Position numbers and translations under genes: made by a program. Under the pieces are notes generated by a model. That model had not been told where the DNA came from. It searched no databases and saw only the letters and a list, made by a program, of their open reading frames with translations. Below are positions 17,359 to 26,271 of a DNA stretch of 64,000 nt, piece after piece (within the stretch, counting starts at the first letter, position 1; every line of letters starts with the position of its first letter). The stretch is from Ruminococcus sp. (GTDB lineage Bacteria > Bacillota > Clostridia > Oscillospirales > Ruminococcaceae). The stretch spans positions 22,816 through 86,815 of the forward strand of contig JAGAQC010000002.1 of NCBI GenBank assembly GCA_017622925.1, in the 5' to 3' direction.

Positions 17359-17404
17359 TAATCTCTTTAAATTTTTATTATGTTTATTATATTCTCCCAC
17401 TTTA

Positions 17405-17433
17405 AGTATATCTTTTTCAGAGACATTTGTCAA
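17405..17433 (-). promoter_or_regulatory. Promoter of the adhesin gene
   Basis: Reading leftward, TTGACA (17433-17428), a 17-base spacer and TATACT (17410-17405). It implies a leader of about 155 bases before the AUG. Confidence 0.75.
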
Positions 17434-17693
17434 CCCCTTTTTTTACGATATTTTACGGTAATTTTCCGACATTTCCGCGATATTCCCACAAATAAACGAT
17501 CTGTTTCCGAACTGTAAAAAAAGTGTTAAATACATGTTTCCGCAATGATAATTATGCTCCTAAATCGGATTGGAAAGCTTGGCGGCAGTATAAATAAAAT
17601 ATATTAGCAAATATGAGCTTTGGAGAAAATCAACAAACCGTATAGTTATAAACAGTTCGATCATACAAATTCAACATTTTTAAAAGAAAAAGA

Positions 17694-17722
17694 TTGCAAT
17701 TTTCGCAATATAGTGATATGAT
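17694..17722 (+). promoter_or_regulatory. Promoter of the PfkB kinase gene
   Basis: TTGCAA (17694-17699), a 17-base spacer and TATGAT (17717-17722). The palindromic element begins 2 bases after the -10 box, so the whole element would be transcribed in the leader. Confidence 0.6.
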
Positions 17723-17723
17723 A

Positions 17724-17879
17724 TAGTAAGCCTACTTGGAAAACAGATAAAAGGAACTGAATAAAAATTTTTCATAGCAAGGGGGAGGAGGAAAGCGTGC
17801 TGTCGCACGGTGACGACGACAACGCAGCTATGGGAAATTTTTACCAGTGAACTTGTTTGGTTTTCAAGTAGGGTTACTA
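17724..17879. repeat. Palindromic MITE-like element A (core type II) in the fruK leader
   Basis: This 156-base element has imperfect inverted arms of about 50 bases. The left arm starts TAGTAAGCCTACTTGG and the right arm ends CAAGTAGGGTTACTA. TA dinucleotides flank both ends (17722-17723 and 17880-17881), a possible target duplication. Its centre, from about 17779 to 17832, contains GGAAAGCG-GCTGTCGC and GACGACAACGCAGC and closely matches the centre of element D at 58524-58681. Confidence 0.75.
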
Positions 17880-17900
17880 TAATATTAAGGAGGTCTTATA

Positions 17901-18803
17901 ATGATATATACCGTAACTTTTAACCCTGCAATTGATTATGTGGTGCATACAGGAAAAATGGAAGTCGGCAGCGTGAACCGTTCCGAAAGCGAGGAGATAT
18001 ATTTCGGCGGAAAGGGAATTAATGTTTCATTCGTTCTGAGTGAACTGGGAATACGGTCGATAGCCCTCGGATTTGTTGCAGGCTTTACAGGCGAAGCGAT
18101 AGAAAAAGGCGTTGCCGCAAAAGGCGTCGAAACGGATTTTGTTCACCTTGAAAACGGATTTTCAAGAATAAATGTAAAGATAAAGTCCGACAATGAAACG
18201 GAGCTGAACGGTCAAGGACCAAAAATCAGTCAGGCTGCCCTCGATTCCCTTTTTAATAAGCTTGATAAGCTTCGGGACGGCGATACGCTCGTTCTTGCAG
18301 GAAGCGTCCCCAATACGCTGCCGTCGGATATTTACGAGAAGATACTGGAGTTTCTTTCCGACAGAAAAATCAAAACCGTTGTTGACGCCGCCAACGATCT
18401 GCTTAAAAATGCGTTGAAATACAGACCGTTTCTTATCAAGCCCAATAATCACGAGCTTGGCGAAATGTTCGGCGTAAAGCTTAATTCTCGCTCCGAAATT
18501 GCGGAATATGCGGCAAAACTCAAAGAAATGGGCGCAAGGAACGTGCTTGTTTCAATGGCGGAGGACGGCGCGCTGCTGCTTGACGAAAACGGCAAAACGC
18601 ACATATGCGGAGTGTGCAAAGGAGCTGTAAAAAATTCTGTAGGCGCAGGCGATTCAATGGTTGCAGGTTTTATTGCAGGCTCTCTTGCAGGGGACTATGA
18701 ATACGCTTTAAAGCTCGGAACTGCTGCCGGAGGAGCTACGGCGTTTTCCGACGGACTTGCGCAAAAGGACGACATTTACAGATTGCTGAAACAGCTTTTG
18801 TAA
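17901..18803 (+). CDS. fruK: PfkB family hexose-phosphate kinase, 1-phosphofructokinase type
   Basis: This 300-residue kinase begins TVTFNPAIDYVV and has the PfkB signature 1 block YFGGKGINVSFVLSELG (near residue 33) and signature 2 around VGAGDSMVAGFIAG (near 248), with the catalytic Asp in GAGD. The opening NPAIDYVV and the GGKGINV loop are typical of FruK and tagatose-6-phosphate kinase (LacC). It phosphorylates a fructose- or tagatose-monophosphate with ATP in the cytoplasm. No fruA or fruR neighbour is present, so the exact sugar phosphate is uncertain. The ATG at 17901 is preceded by AAGGAGG. The gene has its own promoter and terminator. Confidence 0.85.
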   Translation: MIYTVTFNPAIDYVVHTGKMEVGSVNRSESEEIYFGGKGINVSFVLSELGIRSIALGFVAGFTGEAIEKGVAAKGVETDFVHLENGFSRINVKIKSDNETELNGQGPKISQAALDSLFNKLDKLRDGDTLVLAGSVPNTLPSDIYEKILEFLSDRKIKTVVDAANDLLKNALKYRPFLIKPNNHELGEMFGVKLNSRSEIAEYAAKLKEMGARNVLVSMAEDGALLLDENGKTHICGVCKGAVKNSVGAGDSMVAGFIAGSLAGDYEYALKLGTAAGGATAFSDGLAQKDDIYRLLKQLL

Positions 18804-18827
18804 AAAATTTAAATTCTATATTTTTTC

Positions 18828-18857
18828 AGCAGACTGCTTTCGGGCAGCCTGCTTTTT
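18828..18857 (+). terminator. Rho-independent terminator of the PfkB kinase gene
   Basis: AGCAG-CTGC and GCAG-CTGCT arms around a TTTCG loop, followed by a T-run. Confidence 0.8.
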
Positions 18858-18872
18858 CATTTTTAAGAGAAC

Positions 18873-18941
18873 TTTACAATAAAGTTTTACATACATTTAA
18901 CATGAAAATGCTTTCAGAATTTACACAGAACAGAATATAAT
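18873..18941 (+). promoter_or_regulatory. Pho-box-like direct repeats and -10 box upstream of pstS
   Basis: TTTACA (18873-18878), TTTACA (18886-18891) and TTAACA (18897-18902) are spaced 13 and 11 bases apart, and a fourth TTTACA sits at 18920-18925. Gram-positive PhoP binds direct TT(A/T/C)ACA repeats at about 11-base spacing. A TATAAT (18936-18941) follows without a good -35 box, as expected of a promoter needing an activator. Confidence 0.7.
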
Positions 18942-19013
18942 TAATATGCTGATAAAGCAAATCAATACCGATTCGTCAAATTCTGAGTCGGTAAAACAGA
19001 AAGGAAAACAGAT

Positions 19014-19817
19014 ATGAAAATTTTAAGAGCAGCAATTCCGATGCTTCTTGCAGCAGCTACATTTACAAGCTGCGGAAGCGCAACAGAAAAGACCGTATCT
19101 ACAGACGGCTCGACCTCCATGGAAAAAGTCATCGGCTACCTTAGCGAGGCGTACATGGCAGATAACTCCGATGTAAAAGTGACCTACAACCCGACAGGCT
19201 CAGGCTCGGGCATTCAAGCTGTGCAGGAGGGTCGCTGTGACATTGGTCTTTCGAGCAGAAGCCTTAAAGACGAGGAGAAAGCCGACCTTAACGAAACGGT
19301 AGTTGCGATAGACGGTATCGCAGTTATTGTAAATCCTGCAAATTCCGTAACGGACGTGACTCTTGACGAGATAGCGCAGATCTACAAAGGCGAAATTACA
19401 AACTGGAACGAGCTTGGCGGCTCGGACGCGCCTATTGTATGTATCGGCAGAGAAGCTGCGTCAGGTACGAGAGACGGATTTGAATCGGTAACAGGGACTG
19501 AAGATAGCTGCAAATACGCGCAGGAGCTGACCTCCACAGGCGACGTGGTTCAGACAGTATCTTCAAATCCGAATGCGATCGGATACGCTTCGCTTGCTTC
19601 TGTAAGCGATTCTGTGACAGCCGTAAGCGTAGAGGGTGTTGCGCCGACAAACGACACTATTCTGAACGGCAACTACAAAGTCCAGAGGAATTTCGTACTT
19701 GTCACGCCGAAAAACAAAGAGCTGTCAGACGAGGCGCAGAAGTTTTATGATTTCTGTATGAGCGGCTCGGCAGACGAATATATCATAAAGGCAGGTGCAG
19801 TTCCTGTTGAAAAGTAG
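19014..19817 (+). CDS. pstS: Phosphate ABC transporter substrate-binding lipoprotein PstS
   Basis: This 267-residue protein has a lipoprotein signal (lipobox FTSC, Cys near residue 20). The PstS phosphate-binding segments follow: VSTDGSTSMEK (near 30), NPTGSGSGIQAVQEGRCDIG (near 60-80), SSRSLKDEE, and the conserved REAASGTRDGFE near 145. It captures phosphate outside the membrane and delivers it to PstCA. It is the first gene of pstSCAB-phoU-phoPR, and the Pho-box-like repeats upstream suggest induction under phosphate starvation. The ribosome site is AAAGGAAAA. Confidence 0.96.
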   Translation: MKILRAAIPMLLAAATFTSCGSATEKTVSTDGSTSMEKVIGYLSEAYMADNSDVKVTYNPTGSGSGIQAVQEGRCDIGLSSRSLKDEEKADLNETVVAIDGIAVIVNPANSVTDVTLDEIAQIYKGEITNWNELGGSDAPIVCIGREAASGTRDGFESVTGTEDSCKYAQELTSTGDVVQTVSSNPNAIGYASLASVSDSVTAVSVEGVAPTNDTILNGNYKVQRNFVLVTPKNKELSDEAQKFYDFCMSGSADEYIIKAGAVPVEK

Positions 19818-20724
19818 TGTAATTGAAGCTCCGGCTGTGACGCTTAAAACCGGAAAAGTCCGCAAAACAACTGAAATTATCGAGAAGTCCATGAGCATGA
19901 CCTTTACGGTATGCGGATTTATTGCAGTAGGGTTTGTACTCCTTATCACGATATTTCTTGTTGTGTCGGGAACGCCTGCTATTGCTGAAATAGGCTTTAT
20001 AGACTTTATTTTCGGCACTAAATGGGCGTCTACAGCAAAAGAAGCGTCTTACGGAATACTTCCGTTTATTATGTCGTCGATTTACGGAACGCTCGGAGCT
20101 ATCGTTATCGGCGTACCGCTGGGCATTCTGTGCGCAGTATTTCTTGCAAAGGTCGCAGGAAAGAAAAGCTCCTCTCTGGTCAGCAACGCTGTCAATCTTA
20201 TGTCGGGTATCCCGTCAGTTGTTTACGGACTTGTAGGAATGATCGTTATTGTGCCGACAGTTAGAGAGGTTTTCGATTTGCCTGACGGAGCAAATCTTTT
20301 CTCTGCGATGATTGTTCTTGCGATAATGATTCTTCCGTCCGTTATTTCGGTTTCTGAAACGGCTATTCGTGCAGTTCCGAGAGAATACGAAGAAGCCTCG
20401 CTTGCACTGGGAGCGACCAAAACGGAAACTATTTTCAAGGTAATTCTTCCTGCTGCAAAGAGCGGAATTTTGGCGTCGGTCGTACTTGGTATAGGCAGAG
20501 CGATCGGCGAAGCAATGGCAGTTATGATGGTATCGGGAAATGTTGCGAATATGCCGAAGCTGTTCGGAAGCGTGCGTTTCCTCACTACCGCAGTCGCAAG
20601 TGAAATGTCCTATTCATCGGGATTACAGCGGCAGGCTCTTTTCTCGGTCGCGCTTGTGCTTTTCGTGTTCATTCTTGCTATAAACCTTGTGCTTAATCTC
20701 GTGATAAAAAGGGAGAAAAAATAA
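19795..20724 (+). CDS. pstC: Phosphate ABC transporter permease PstC
   Basis: This permease of about 305-309 residues has six transmembrane segments and the binding-protein-dependent transport motif EEASLALGATKTETIFKVIL near residue 200. GIPSVVYGLVG is the PstC/A signature. It forms the phosphate channel with PstA. The reading frame overlaps the end of pstS. The start may be GTG at 19795 or TTG at 19807; the second has the better-spaced GGCAGGTG upstream. Confidence 0.95.
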   Translation: MQFLLKSSVIEAPAVTLKTGKVRKTTEIIEKSMSMTFTVCGFIAVGFVLLITIFLVVSGTPAIAEIGFIDFIFGTKWASTAKEASYGILPFIMSSIYGTLGAIVIGVPLGILCAVFLAKVAGKKSSSLVSNAVNLMSGIPSVVYGLVGMIVIVPTVREVFDLPDGANLFSAMIVLAIMILPSVISVSETAIRAVPREYEEASLALGATKTETIFKVILPAAKSGILASVVLGIGRAIGEAMAVMMVSGNVANMPKLFGSVRFLTTAVASEMSYSSGLQRQALFSVALVLFVFILAINLVLNLVIKREKK

Positions 20725-21584
20725 TGAACAGAATGATCTCCAAAAGCCGCAGAGTGAAAATTGCTCTGCTGAACGGCTTGATCTGGGCAGCCGCAGGGAT
20801 AATATGTCTGCTCCTGATTGGACTTGTGGTATGTATTTTATACAAAGGACTGCCTCATATTACAGGCGAGCTTCTTACATCAAAGCCGAGTCTGCTCGAA
20901 GGAACAGTCGGTATACTGCCGAATATTCTCAATACGCTGTATATCATACTTATGACGCTTATCGTGGTACTTCCGCTTGGCGTTGGTTCTGCGATATATC
21001 TGAACGAATATGCCAAAAACAAAAAGGCGGTCAAACTCATTGAGCTTGCTACGGAAACTCTTGCAGGTATACCGTCAATTATTTACGGACTTGTGGGAAT
21101 GCTGATATTCGTGCAGTTCTGTTCGCTCGGAACAAGCCTTTTAGCAGGAGCGTTAACGCTTGTAATTATGACGCTGCCGACTATTATAAGAACTACACAG
21201 GAAAGTCTGAAAACTGTTCCCGACAGCTATCGTGAGGGAGGACTTGCTTTAGGCGCAGGAAAGTGGCACATGATTCGCACAGCGGTTCTTCCGTCAGCAA
21301 TTGACAGAATCATAACGGGCTGTATTCTTTCGATAGGTCGAATCGTGGGAGAAAGCACGGCGCTTCTTTTTACCGCAGGCATGGCAAACGAAATGCTCGG
21401 TATGATAAGCGCTGTAACTCCGAATCATGCAGGTTCGACGCTTACGGTTTCTCTCTACATGTATGCAAAGGAGCGAGGCGATTTTGATACGGCATTTGCA
21501 ATTGCGGCAATACTTCTTATTCTCACACTTATTATAAATCTGTCGGCAAAATTTGCGGCAAAGAAGCTGAAGAAAGGTGTATAA
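20724..21584 (+). CDS. pstA: Phosphate ABC transporter permease PstA
   Basis: This 286-residue permease with six transmembrane helices carries [15 protein letters not shown] near residue 112 and the [20 protein letters not shown] loop that contacts PstB. Its ATG overlaps the pstC stop codon by 1 base. GGGAGAAA upstream serves as ribosome site. Confidence 0.95.
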   Translation: MNRMISKSRRVKIALLNGLIWAAAGIICLLLIGLVVCILYKGLPHITGELLTSKPSLLEGTVGILPNILNTLYIILMTLIVVLPLGVGSAIYLNEYAKNKKAVKLIELATETLAGIPSIIYGLVGMLIFVQFCSLGTSLLAGALTLVIMTLPTIIRTTQESLKTVPDSYREGGLALGAGKWHMIRTAVLPSAIDRIITGCILSIGRIVGESTALLFTAGMANEMLGMISAVTPNHAGSTLTVSLYMYAKERGDFDTAFAIAAILLILTLIINLSAKFAAKKLKKGV

Positions 21585-21585
21585 A

Positions 21586-22335
21586 ATGGATATTATTAAA
21601 GCCGGAAATATGAACCTCTGGTACGGGAATTTTCACGCGCTGAAAAATGTGAATCTTTCGTTGCCCGAGAAACAGATAACAGCAATGATAGGACCGTCAG
21701 GCTGCGGAAAGTCAACGTTTCTGAAATCTCTTAACCGTATGAACGATCTTGTTGAGGGGTGCAGGATAGAGGGCAAGATCACGCTCGGGGGAGAAGATAT
21801 TTACAAAAACTTTGATGTGAATATTCTTCGCAAGCGTGTAGGAATGGTGTTTCAGAAGCCGAACCCGTTCCCGATGAGCATATACGACAATATCGCATAC
21901 GGTCCGAGGATACACGGAATAAAGTCAAAAGTGAAGCTTGACGAGATCGTTGAGGGTTCGCTGAGGAAAGCGGCAATATGGGACGAATGCAAGGATAAGC
22001 TGAAAAAGAATGCTTTGGGAATGAGCGGCGGTCAGCAGCAGAGACTCTGCATAGCAAGAGCATTGGCTGTTGAGCCTGAGATACTTCTCATGGATGAGCC
22101 GACCTCAGCTCTCGACCCTATCTCAACTTCCAAAATCGAGGACCTTGCAGTTGAGCTGCGTGAGAAGTACACTATTATCATGGTAACTCACAATATGCAG
22201 CAGGCGGTAAGAATTGCAGATAAAACAGCCTTTTTTCTGCTTGGAGAAGTTATCGAATTTGACGATACGGATAAGATGTTTTCCACGCCGAGAGATAAAC
22301 GTACAGAGGACTACATAACGGGAAGGTTTGGTTGA
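21586..22335 (+). CDS. pstB: Phosphate ABC transporter ATPase PstB
   Basis: This 249-residue ATPase has Walker [10 protein letters not shown] (near residue 37), Q-loop [14 protein letters not shown], signature MSGGQQQRL (near 148) and Walker [14 protein letters not shown] (near 166). The [11 protein letters not shown] segment is diagnostic of PstB. The ATG at 21586 starts 1 base after the pstA stop and follows GAAAGGTG. Confidence 0.97.
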   Translation: MDIIKAGNMNLWYGNFHALKNVNLSLPEKQITAMIGPSGCGKSTFLKSLNRMNDLVEGCRIEGKITLGGEDIYKNFDVNILRKRVGMVFQKPNPFPMSIYDNIAYGPRIHGIKSKVKLDEIVEGSLRKAAIWDECKDKLKKNALGMSGGQQQRLCIARALAVEPEILLMDEPTSALDPISTSKIEDLAVELREKYTIIMVTHNMQQAVRIADKTAFFLLGEVIEFDDTDKMFSTPRDKRTEDYITGRFG

Positions 22336-22338
22336 TGT

Positions 22339-22980
22339 ATGAGGAACAGATTTGATGAACAGCTTTTACAGTTGAATACCGAACTGCTGAAAATGGGAGC
22401 GTTATGCGAGGAGGCTATCAGCTATGCGGTCAAGTGCCTGACGGAACGCAAGCCGGAGATGAAAGCATATGCCATTGAAACGGAAAAAATGATCGACCAT
22501 AAGGAACGCGATATAGAATCTCTCTGCATGAAGCTCCTCATGCACCAGCAGCCTGTTGCAACGGATTTCAGAATGATCACATCCGCCCTTAAAATGATCT
22601 CGGACATGGAGCGCATAGGAGATCAGGCGGAGGATATTGCTGAAATAGCAGAATACGTAACAAACGCTGATTTTCAGTCAAAGGTGGACATAACCGACAT
22701 GGCTGAAACAGCGGTAAAAATGGTAATGAACAGCATTGATTCGTACATAAATAAAAATACGGATATTGCATATTCTGTGATCGCTATGGACGACACAATG
22801 GACGAACTGTTTATAAAAGTAAAAAATCAGCTTATCAACTCTGTAAAAAAAGGCACGGACAATGCGGAAGCTCTCATTGATATGCTGATGATCGCAAAGT
22901 ATTTCGAGCGTATCGGCGACCATGCGGAGAATGTTGCGGAATGGGTAATTTTCTCAATCACAGGCAATCATAACTCTTGA
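22339..22980 (+). CDS. phoU: Phosphate signalling protein PhoU
   Basis: This 213-residue helical protein has the two PhoU repeats, each with a metal-cluster motif of the E/DRIGDxA(E/D) kind: MERIGDQAEDIAE near residue 90 and FERIGDHAENVAEW near 192. PhoU links Pst transporter state to the PhoR kinase and lowers Pho regulon output when phosphate is plentiful. It starts 3 bases after pstB. Confidence 0.97.
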   Translation: MRNRFDEQLLQLNTELLKMGALCEEAISYAVKCLTERKPEMKAYAIETEKMIDHKERDIESLCMKLLMHQQPVATDFRMITSALKMISDMERIGDQAEDIAEIAEYVTNADFQSKVDITDMAETAVKMVMNSIDSYINKNTDIAYSVIAMDDTMDELFIKVKNQLINSVKKGTDNAEALIDMLMIAKYFERIGDHAENVAEWVIFSITGNHNS

Positions 22981-23005
22981 ATTATTCAATAAATTGGAGT
23001 ATAAT
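22977..23005 (+). promoter_or_regulatory. Internal promoter for phoP-phoR
   Basis: TTGAAT (22977-22982), a 17-base spacer and TATAAT (23000-23005). The -35 box overlaps the phoU stop codon. It would give regulator expression independent of the pst promoter. Confidence 0.6.
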
Positions 23006-23030
23006 ATCAGTAGAGGAAGGTGACTGCGAT

Positions 23031-23711
23031 ATGAATAATATTTACTTGGTTGAAGATGATGACAATATACGCAAATTGGTTTGTTATGCCTTAACAAGAG
23101 AAGGCTATAATGCGGTCGGATTTGCACTTCCGGGCGAGTTCTATGCCGAATACAAAAATAAAAAAGCAGACCTGATATTGCTTGATATTATGCTGCCCGA
23201 GGAGGACGGTCTGACCATTCTGAAAAAAATACGCGCAGACGATGAATTTATACCTATAATTATGCTGACAGCTAAAGACAGTGAATTTGATAAGGTCACA
23301 GGACTTGATATGGGTGCAGATGACTATATTGCAAAGCCTTTCGGCATGACTGAACTTGTTTCAAGGATACGTGCAGTTCTGAGAAGAACAAGGCTTATGT
23401 CAGCCGTATCTAAAAATTACACTGTCGGCGGACTTGAACTGGATATGGAAAAGCATATTGTCAGAGTTGACGGCAAAGAGGTGAATCTTTCGTTCAAGGA
23501 GTATTCTATACTTGAAATATTGCTTGAAGCCGAGGGAAAGGCTGTTACAAGAGAGGAATTGTTCGTTAAGGTATGGGGTGAATACTACGGCGAATCAAGA
23601 ACTCTTGACGTTCATATGAAAAATCTCAGGACGAAGCTCGGAAATGCGGGAAAGTATATACAGACGATAAAAAATGTCGGCTACAGATTGTCGGGTGACG
23701 AAAATGAATAA
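23031..23711 (+). CDS. phoP: Phosphate response regulator PhoP/PhoB (OmpR family)
   Basis: This 226-residue regulator has a receiver domain (acidic pocket EDDDN near residue 8, phosphoacceptor in LLDIMLPEEDG near 52, MLTAKD and the KPFG lysine near 102) and a C-terminal winged-helix DNA-binding domain (from about 130, ending VGYRLSG). It would bind the Pho-box repeats upstream of pstS. The ATG at 23031 follows GAGGAAGGTG. Pairing with the next gene, a PhoR-like kinase, and position after pst-phoU fix the role. Confidence 0.93.
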   Translation: MNNIYLVEDDDNIRKLVCYALTREGYNAVGFALPGEFYAEYKNKKADLILLDIMLPEEDGLTILKKIRADDEFIPIIMLTAKDSEFDKVTGLDMGADDYIAKPFGMTELVSRIRAVLRRTRLMSAVSKNYTVGGLELDMEKHIVRVDGKEVNLSFKEYSILEILLEAEGKAVTREELFVKVWGEYYGESRTLDVHMKNLRTKLGNAGKYIQTIKNVGYRLSGDENE

Positions 23712-25359
23712 AAAAATCTTTCGTTCTTCACTTCTTGTGGCGTTGCTTGTACTTACGGCAAGCTTTGTAATGATGATCGGTATTTTGTTCAACTACTTTC
23801 AGCTCCAGATCGAAAAGGAACTGAAAAATGAAGCAATATATATATCAGCCGCTATCGAGAATGAGGGGACTGAATATCTGAAAAATATTGTAAATAATGA
23901 GAAACGTGTAACGCTTATCTCGGCAGACGGTACGGTAATTGCCGATACTTCCGTTGAAGCCGATGAGCTTGAAAATCATCTTGACCGTGAAGAAATAAAG
24001 AAAGCGCTCGCTGACGGACACGGCACGAGCGTAAGATATTCCGAAACGCTTACAGAAAAAGTTGTTTACTACGCTGAATTGCTTGATGACGGCAGTATAC
24101 TGCGTGTTTCCACTAAACAATACACTGTAGTTACGGTGCTTTTAGGACTTTCACAATCAATTTCGGTAGTTATACTTCTTACGTTTATACTGTCGTTTAT
24201 TCTTTCAAGACGGGTTTCAAAAAGCATAGTGAAGCCGATAAACGAGCTTGATCTCGATAATCCCGAAAATAATAATACTTACGAGGAGCTTTCACCGCTG
24301 CTGAGTAAAATATCTTCTCAGCATAAAACCATTGAAAAACAGCTTCACGAGGCTAAAAAGCAGCAGGAAGAATTCAGCCTTATCATAGAAAATATGTCGG
24401 ATGGATTGCTTATAATTGATAAAAATATGCAGGTGCTTATGTGTAATACATCTGCTAAAAAGTTACTGAACGCAAGCGAAAATGTCAACGGGAACGTATT
24501 TTCGGTAAACAGGAGCAAGTCTTTTCGGCAGTCTGTTGAGAAGTCGCTGGGCGGTGAACGTTTTGAGAACGAAATGGTATATGATGACAGGCATTATAAT
24601 ATTATTGCAAATCCCGTTTATGAGGATTCCGAAATTATCGGCGCGTTCATAGTTATAATTGACATTACAGATACGATACAGCGTGAACAAATGCGCAGAG
24701 AATTTACTTCAAATGTTTCACATGAGCTTAAAACGCCTCTGACGTCAATTTCAGGATTTGCCGAAATGATGATGAACGGCGGAATTGATGAAGCAACGGT
24801 CAAGGACTTCTCTAAATCAATTTATGATGAAGCACAAAGACTTATTTCACTTGTTATTGACATAATAAGAATATCCGAACTTGATGAAAAAAGCAATATG
24901 TTTGTTAAAGAAAAAGTTGACCTGTATGAGCTTTCTGAGGAAATAATTGAACGCTTAAAACCTCATGCAGATAAAAAGAGCATAAAAATGAATATTTTCG
25001 GCGGAAAAGCTCAGGTATACGGCGTTCGGAAAATTCTTGACGAAATAATTTATAACTTATGCGACAATGCGGTAAAGTACAATAATAACGGCGGAACAGT
25101 CGATATAATAGTTGGAACTACCGATAATGAGACAATATTAACAGTCCGTGATAACGGAATAGGCATTCCTAAAAATGCTCAGAAAAGGGTATTTGAAAGA
25201 TTTTATCGTGTTGACAAATCACGTTCAAAGGAAAAGGGCGGAACAGGTCTCGGACTGTCTATTGTCAAACATGGCGCTGTGTTCCATAACGCTCAGATAA
25301 CGCTTGAAAGTCAGATAAATGAGGGAACTTCGATAACACTGAAATTCCCGAAACAGTGA
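23704..25359 (+). CDS. phoR: Phosphate sensor histidine kinase PhoR
   Basis: This 551-residue kinase has transmembrane helices near residues 8-30 and 145-170 with an external sensor segment between. A PAS-like domain lies at about 225-320 (SLIIENMSDGLLIIDKNMQV), a HisKA domain with the phosphorylated His in SNVSHELKTPLTS near 345, and a HATPase domain with N-box DNAVKYNNNGG, DNGIGIPKNAQ and GGTGLGLSIVKHG. Its ATG overlaps the phoP stop by 8 bases. It senses Pst/PhoU state and phosphorylates PhoP. Confidence 0.93.
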   Translation: MNKKIFRSSLLVALLVLTASFVMMIGILFNYFQLQIEKELKNEAIYISAAIENEGTEYLKNIVNNEKRVTLISADGTVIADTSVEADELENHLDREEIKKALADGHGTSVRYSETLTEKVVYYAELLDDGSILRVSTKQYTVVTVLLGLSQSISVVILLTFILSFILSRRVSKSIVKPINELDLDNPENNNTYEELSPLLSKISSQHKTIEKQLHEAKKQQEEFSLIIENMSDGLLIIDKNMQVLMCNTSAKKLLNASENVNGNVFSVNRSKSFRQSVEKSLGGERFENEMVYDDRHYNIIANPVYEDSEIIGAFIVIIDITDTIQREQMRREFTSNVSHELKTPLTSISGFAEMMMNGGIDEATVKDFSKSIYDEAQRLISLVIDIIRISELDEKSNMFVKEKVDLYELSEEIIERLKPHADKKSIKMNIFGGKAQVYGVRKILDEIIYNLCDNAVKYNNNGGTVDIIVGTTDNETILTVRDNGIGIPKNAQKRVFERFYRVDKSRSKEKGGTGLGLSIVKHGAVFHNAQITLESQINEGTSITLKFPKQ

Positions 25360-25367
25360 GAACGCTT

Positions 25368-25401
25368 AAAAAGTACCGTACAAAAATGTGCGGTACTTTT
25401 T
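25368..25401 (+). terminator. Rho-independent terminator of the pst-pho operon
   Basis: AAAAAGTACCG and CGGTACTTTTT form an 11-bp stem with a 12-base loop and a T-run. Confidence 0.9.
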
Positions 25402-25457
25402 ATATAATATTGATAGGAATAATCGCCAATGTAGATGAAAAATTTTCTCTGAAGCTA

Positions 25458-25486
25458 TTGACAAAGGAATAAAAATATGTTAAAAT
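25458..25486 (+). promoter_or_regulatory. Promoter of the MacB-type ABC operon
   Basis: TTGACA (25458-25463), a 17-base spacer and TAAAAT (25481-25486). Confidence 0.8.
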
Positions 25487-25560
25487 ATCGTTAGCGGTTA
25501 CAAACAGCCGCTTAAATTTTAAGGCGTTTGTTAGTATACTATAACTACGGAGGAGTTATT

Positions 25561-26259
25561 ATGTTTATTGAGATCAACGGTATCAAAAAGCATTTTGGCG
25601 AAGGCGAAAGCAGAGTTGAGGTGCTGAAAGGTATTGATGCGGAAATCGAAAAGGGAGAAATTTGTGTTCTGCTCGGACCGTCAGGTTCGGGAAAGTCAAC
25701 GCTGCTGAATATCTTAGGCGGAATTGACAGTGCGGACAGCGGATATATACAGATCGGCAGTGAGAGGCTCGAGGATATGAACGAAAAATCACTGACAATT
25801 TACCGCAGAAAGCATCTGGGATATATTTTTCAGATGTACAATCTCATTCCGAATCTAAACATTAAAGAAAATGTGGAAGTGGGAGCATACCTCAGCGATA
25901 ACCCGTTAAATGTAGACGAACTTCTGAAAACCCTCGGACTTTATGAGCATCGTCATAAACTGCCTAATCAGCTTTCGGGAGGTCAGCAGCAGAGGACGGC
26001 TATTGGTCGTGCAATAGTGAAAAATCCTGATATTTTGCTTTGTGACGAACCAACAGGAGCATTGGATTACAATACCTCCAAAGAGATACTGAAACTGATA
26101 GAAGATCTGAACCAAAAGTATGGCAGTACCGTTATTATGGTAACGCATAACGACGCTATCAAGAACATGGCGGACAGAGTTATAAAGCTGCGTGACGGTG
26201 TGATAAGAAAGAATTATTGTAATGAAATAAAAACACCTGCGGCAGAGCTTGATTGGTAA
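25561..26259 (+). CDS. ABC transporter ATP-binding protein (MacB/LolD type)
   Basis: This 232-residue ATPase has Walker A GPSGSGKST (near residue 41), Q-loop FQMYNLIPNL, signature LSGGQQQRT (near 143) and Walker B ILLCDEPTGALD (near 162). FQMYNLIPNLN and the TGALD block are typical of the LolD/MacB group that works with FtsX-fold permeases, driving mechanotransmission rather than simple transport. GGAGGAG precedes the ATG at 25561. Its partner permease follows after 12 bases but is frameshifted. Confidence 0.92.
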   Translation: MFIEINGIKKHFGEGESRVEVLKGIDAEIEKGEICVLLGPSGSGKSTLLNILGGIDSADSGYIQIGSERLEDMNEKSLTIYRRKHLGYIFQMYNLIPNLNIKENVEVGAYLSDNPLNVDELLKTLGLYEHRHKLPNQLSGGQQQRTAIGRAIVKNPDILLCDEPTGALDYNTSKEILKLIEDLNQKYGSTVIMVTHNDAIKNMADRVIKLRDGVIRKNYCNEIKTPAAELDW

Positions 26260-26271
26260 GGAGGTCAGAAC

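Larger units (their letters stand above)
17243..17900. other. 658-base divergent intergenic region
   Basis: It contains the adhesin leader with a long-range 11-bp stem (17263-17358), the adhesin promoter (17433-17405), the fruK promoter (17694-17722) and palindromic element A (17724-17879). The 17434-17693 part is AT-rich with no open frame or repeat that I could support. Confidence 0.7.

Noticed and set aside
17878-17883. TATAAT at the end of palindrome A as the fruK -10 box
   Set aside because: It is only 18 bases before the start codon, which leaves no room for a leader with the ribosome site; TATGAT at 17717 with TTGCAA fits better.
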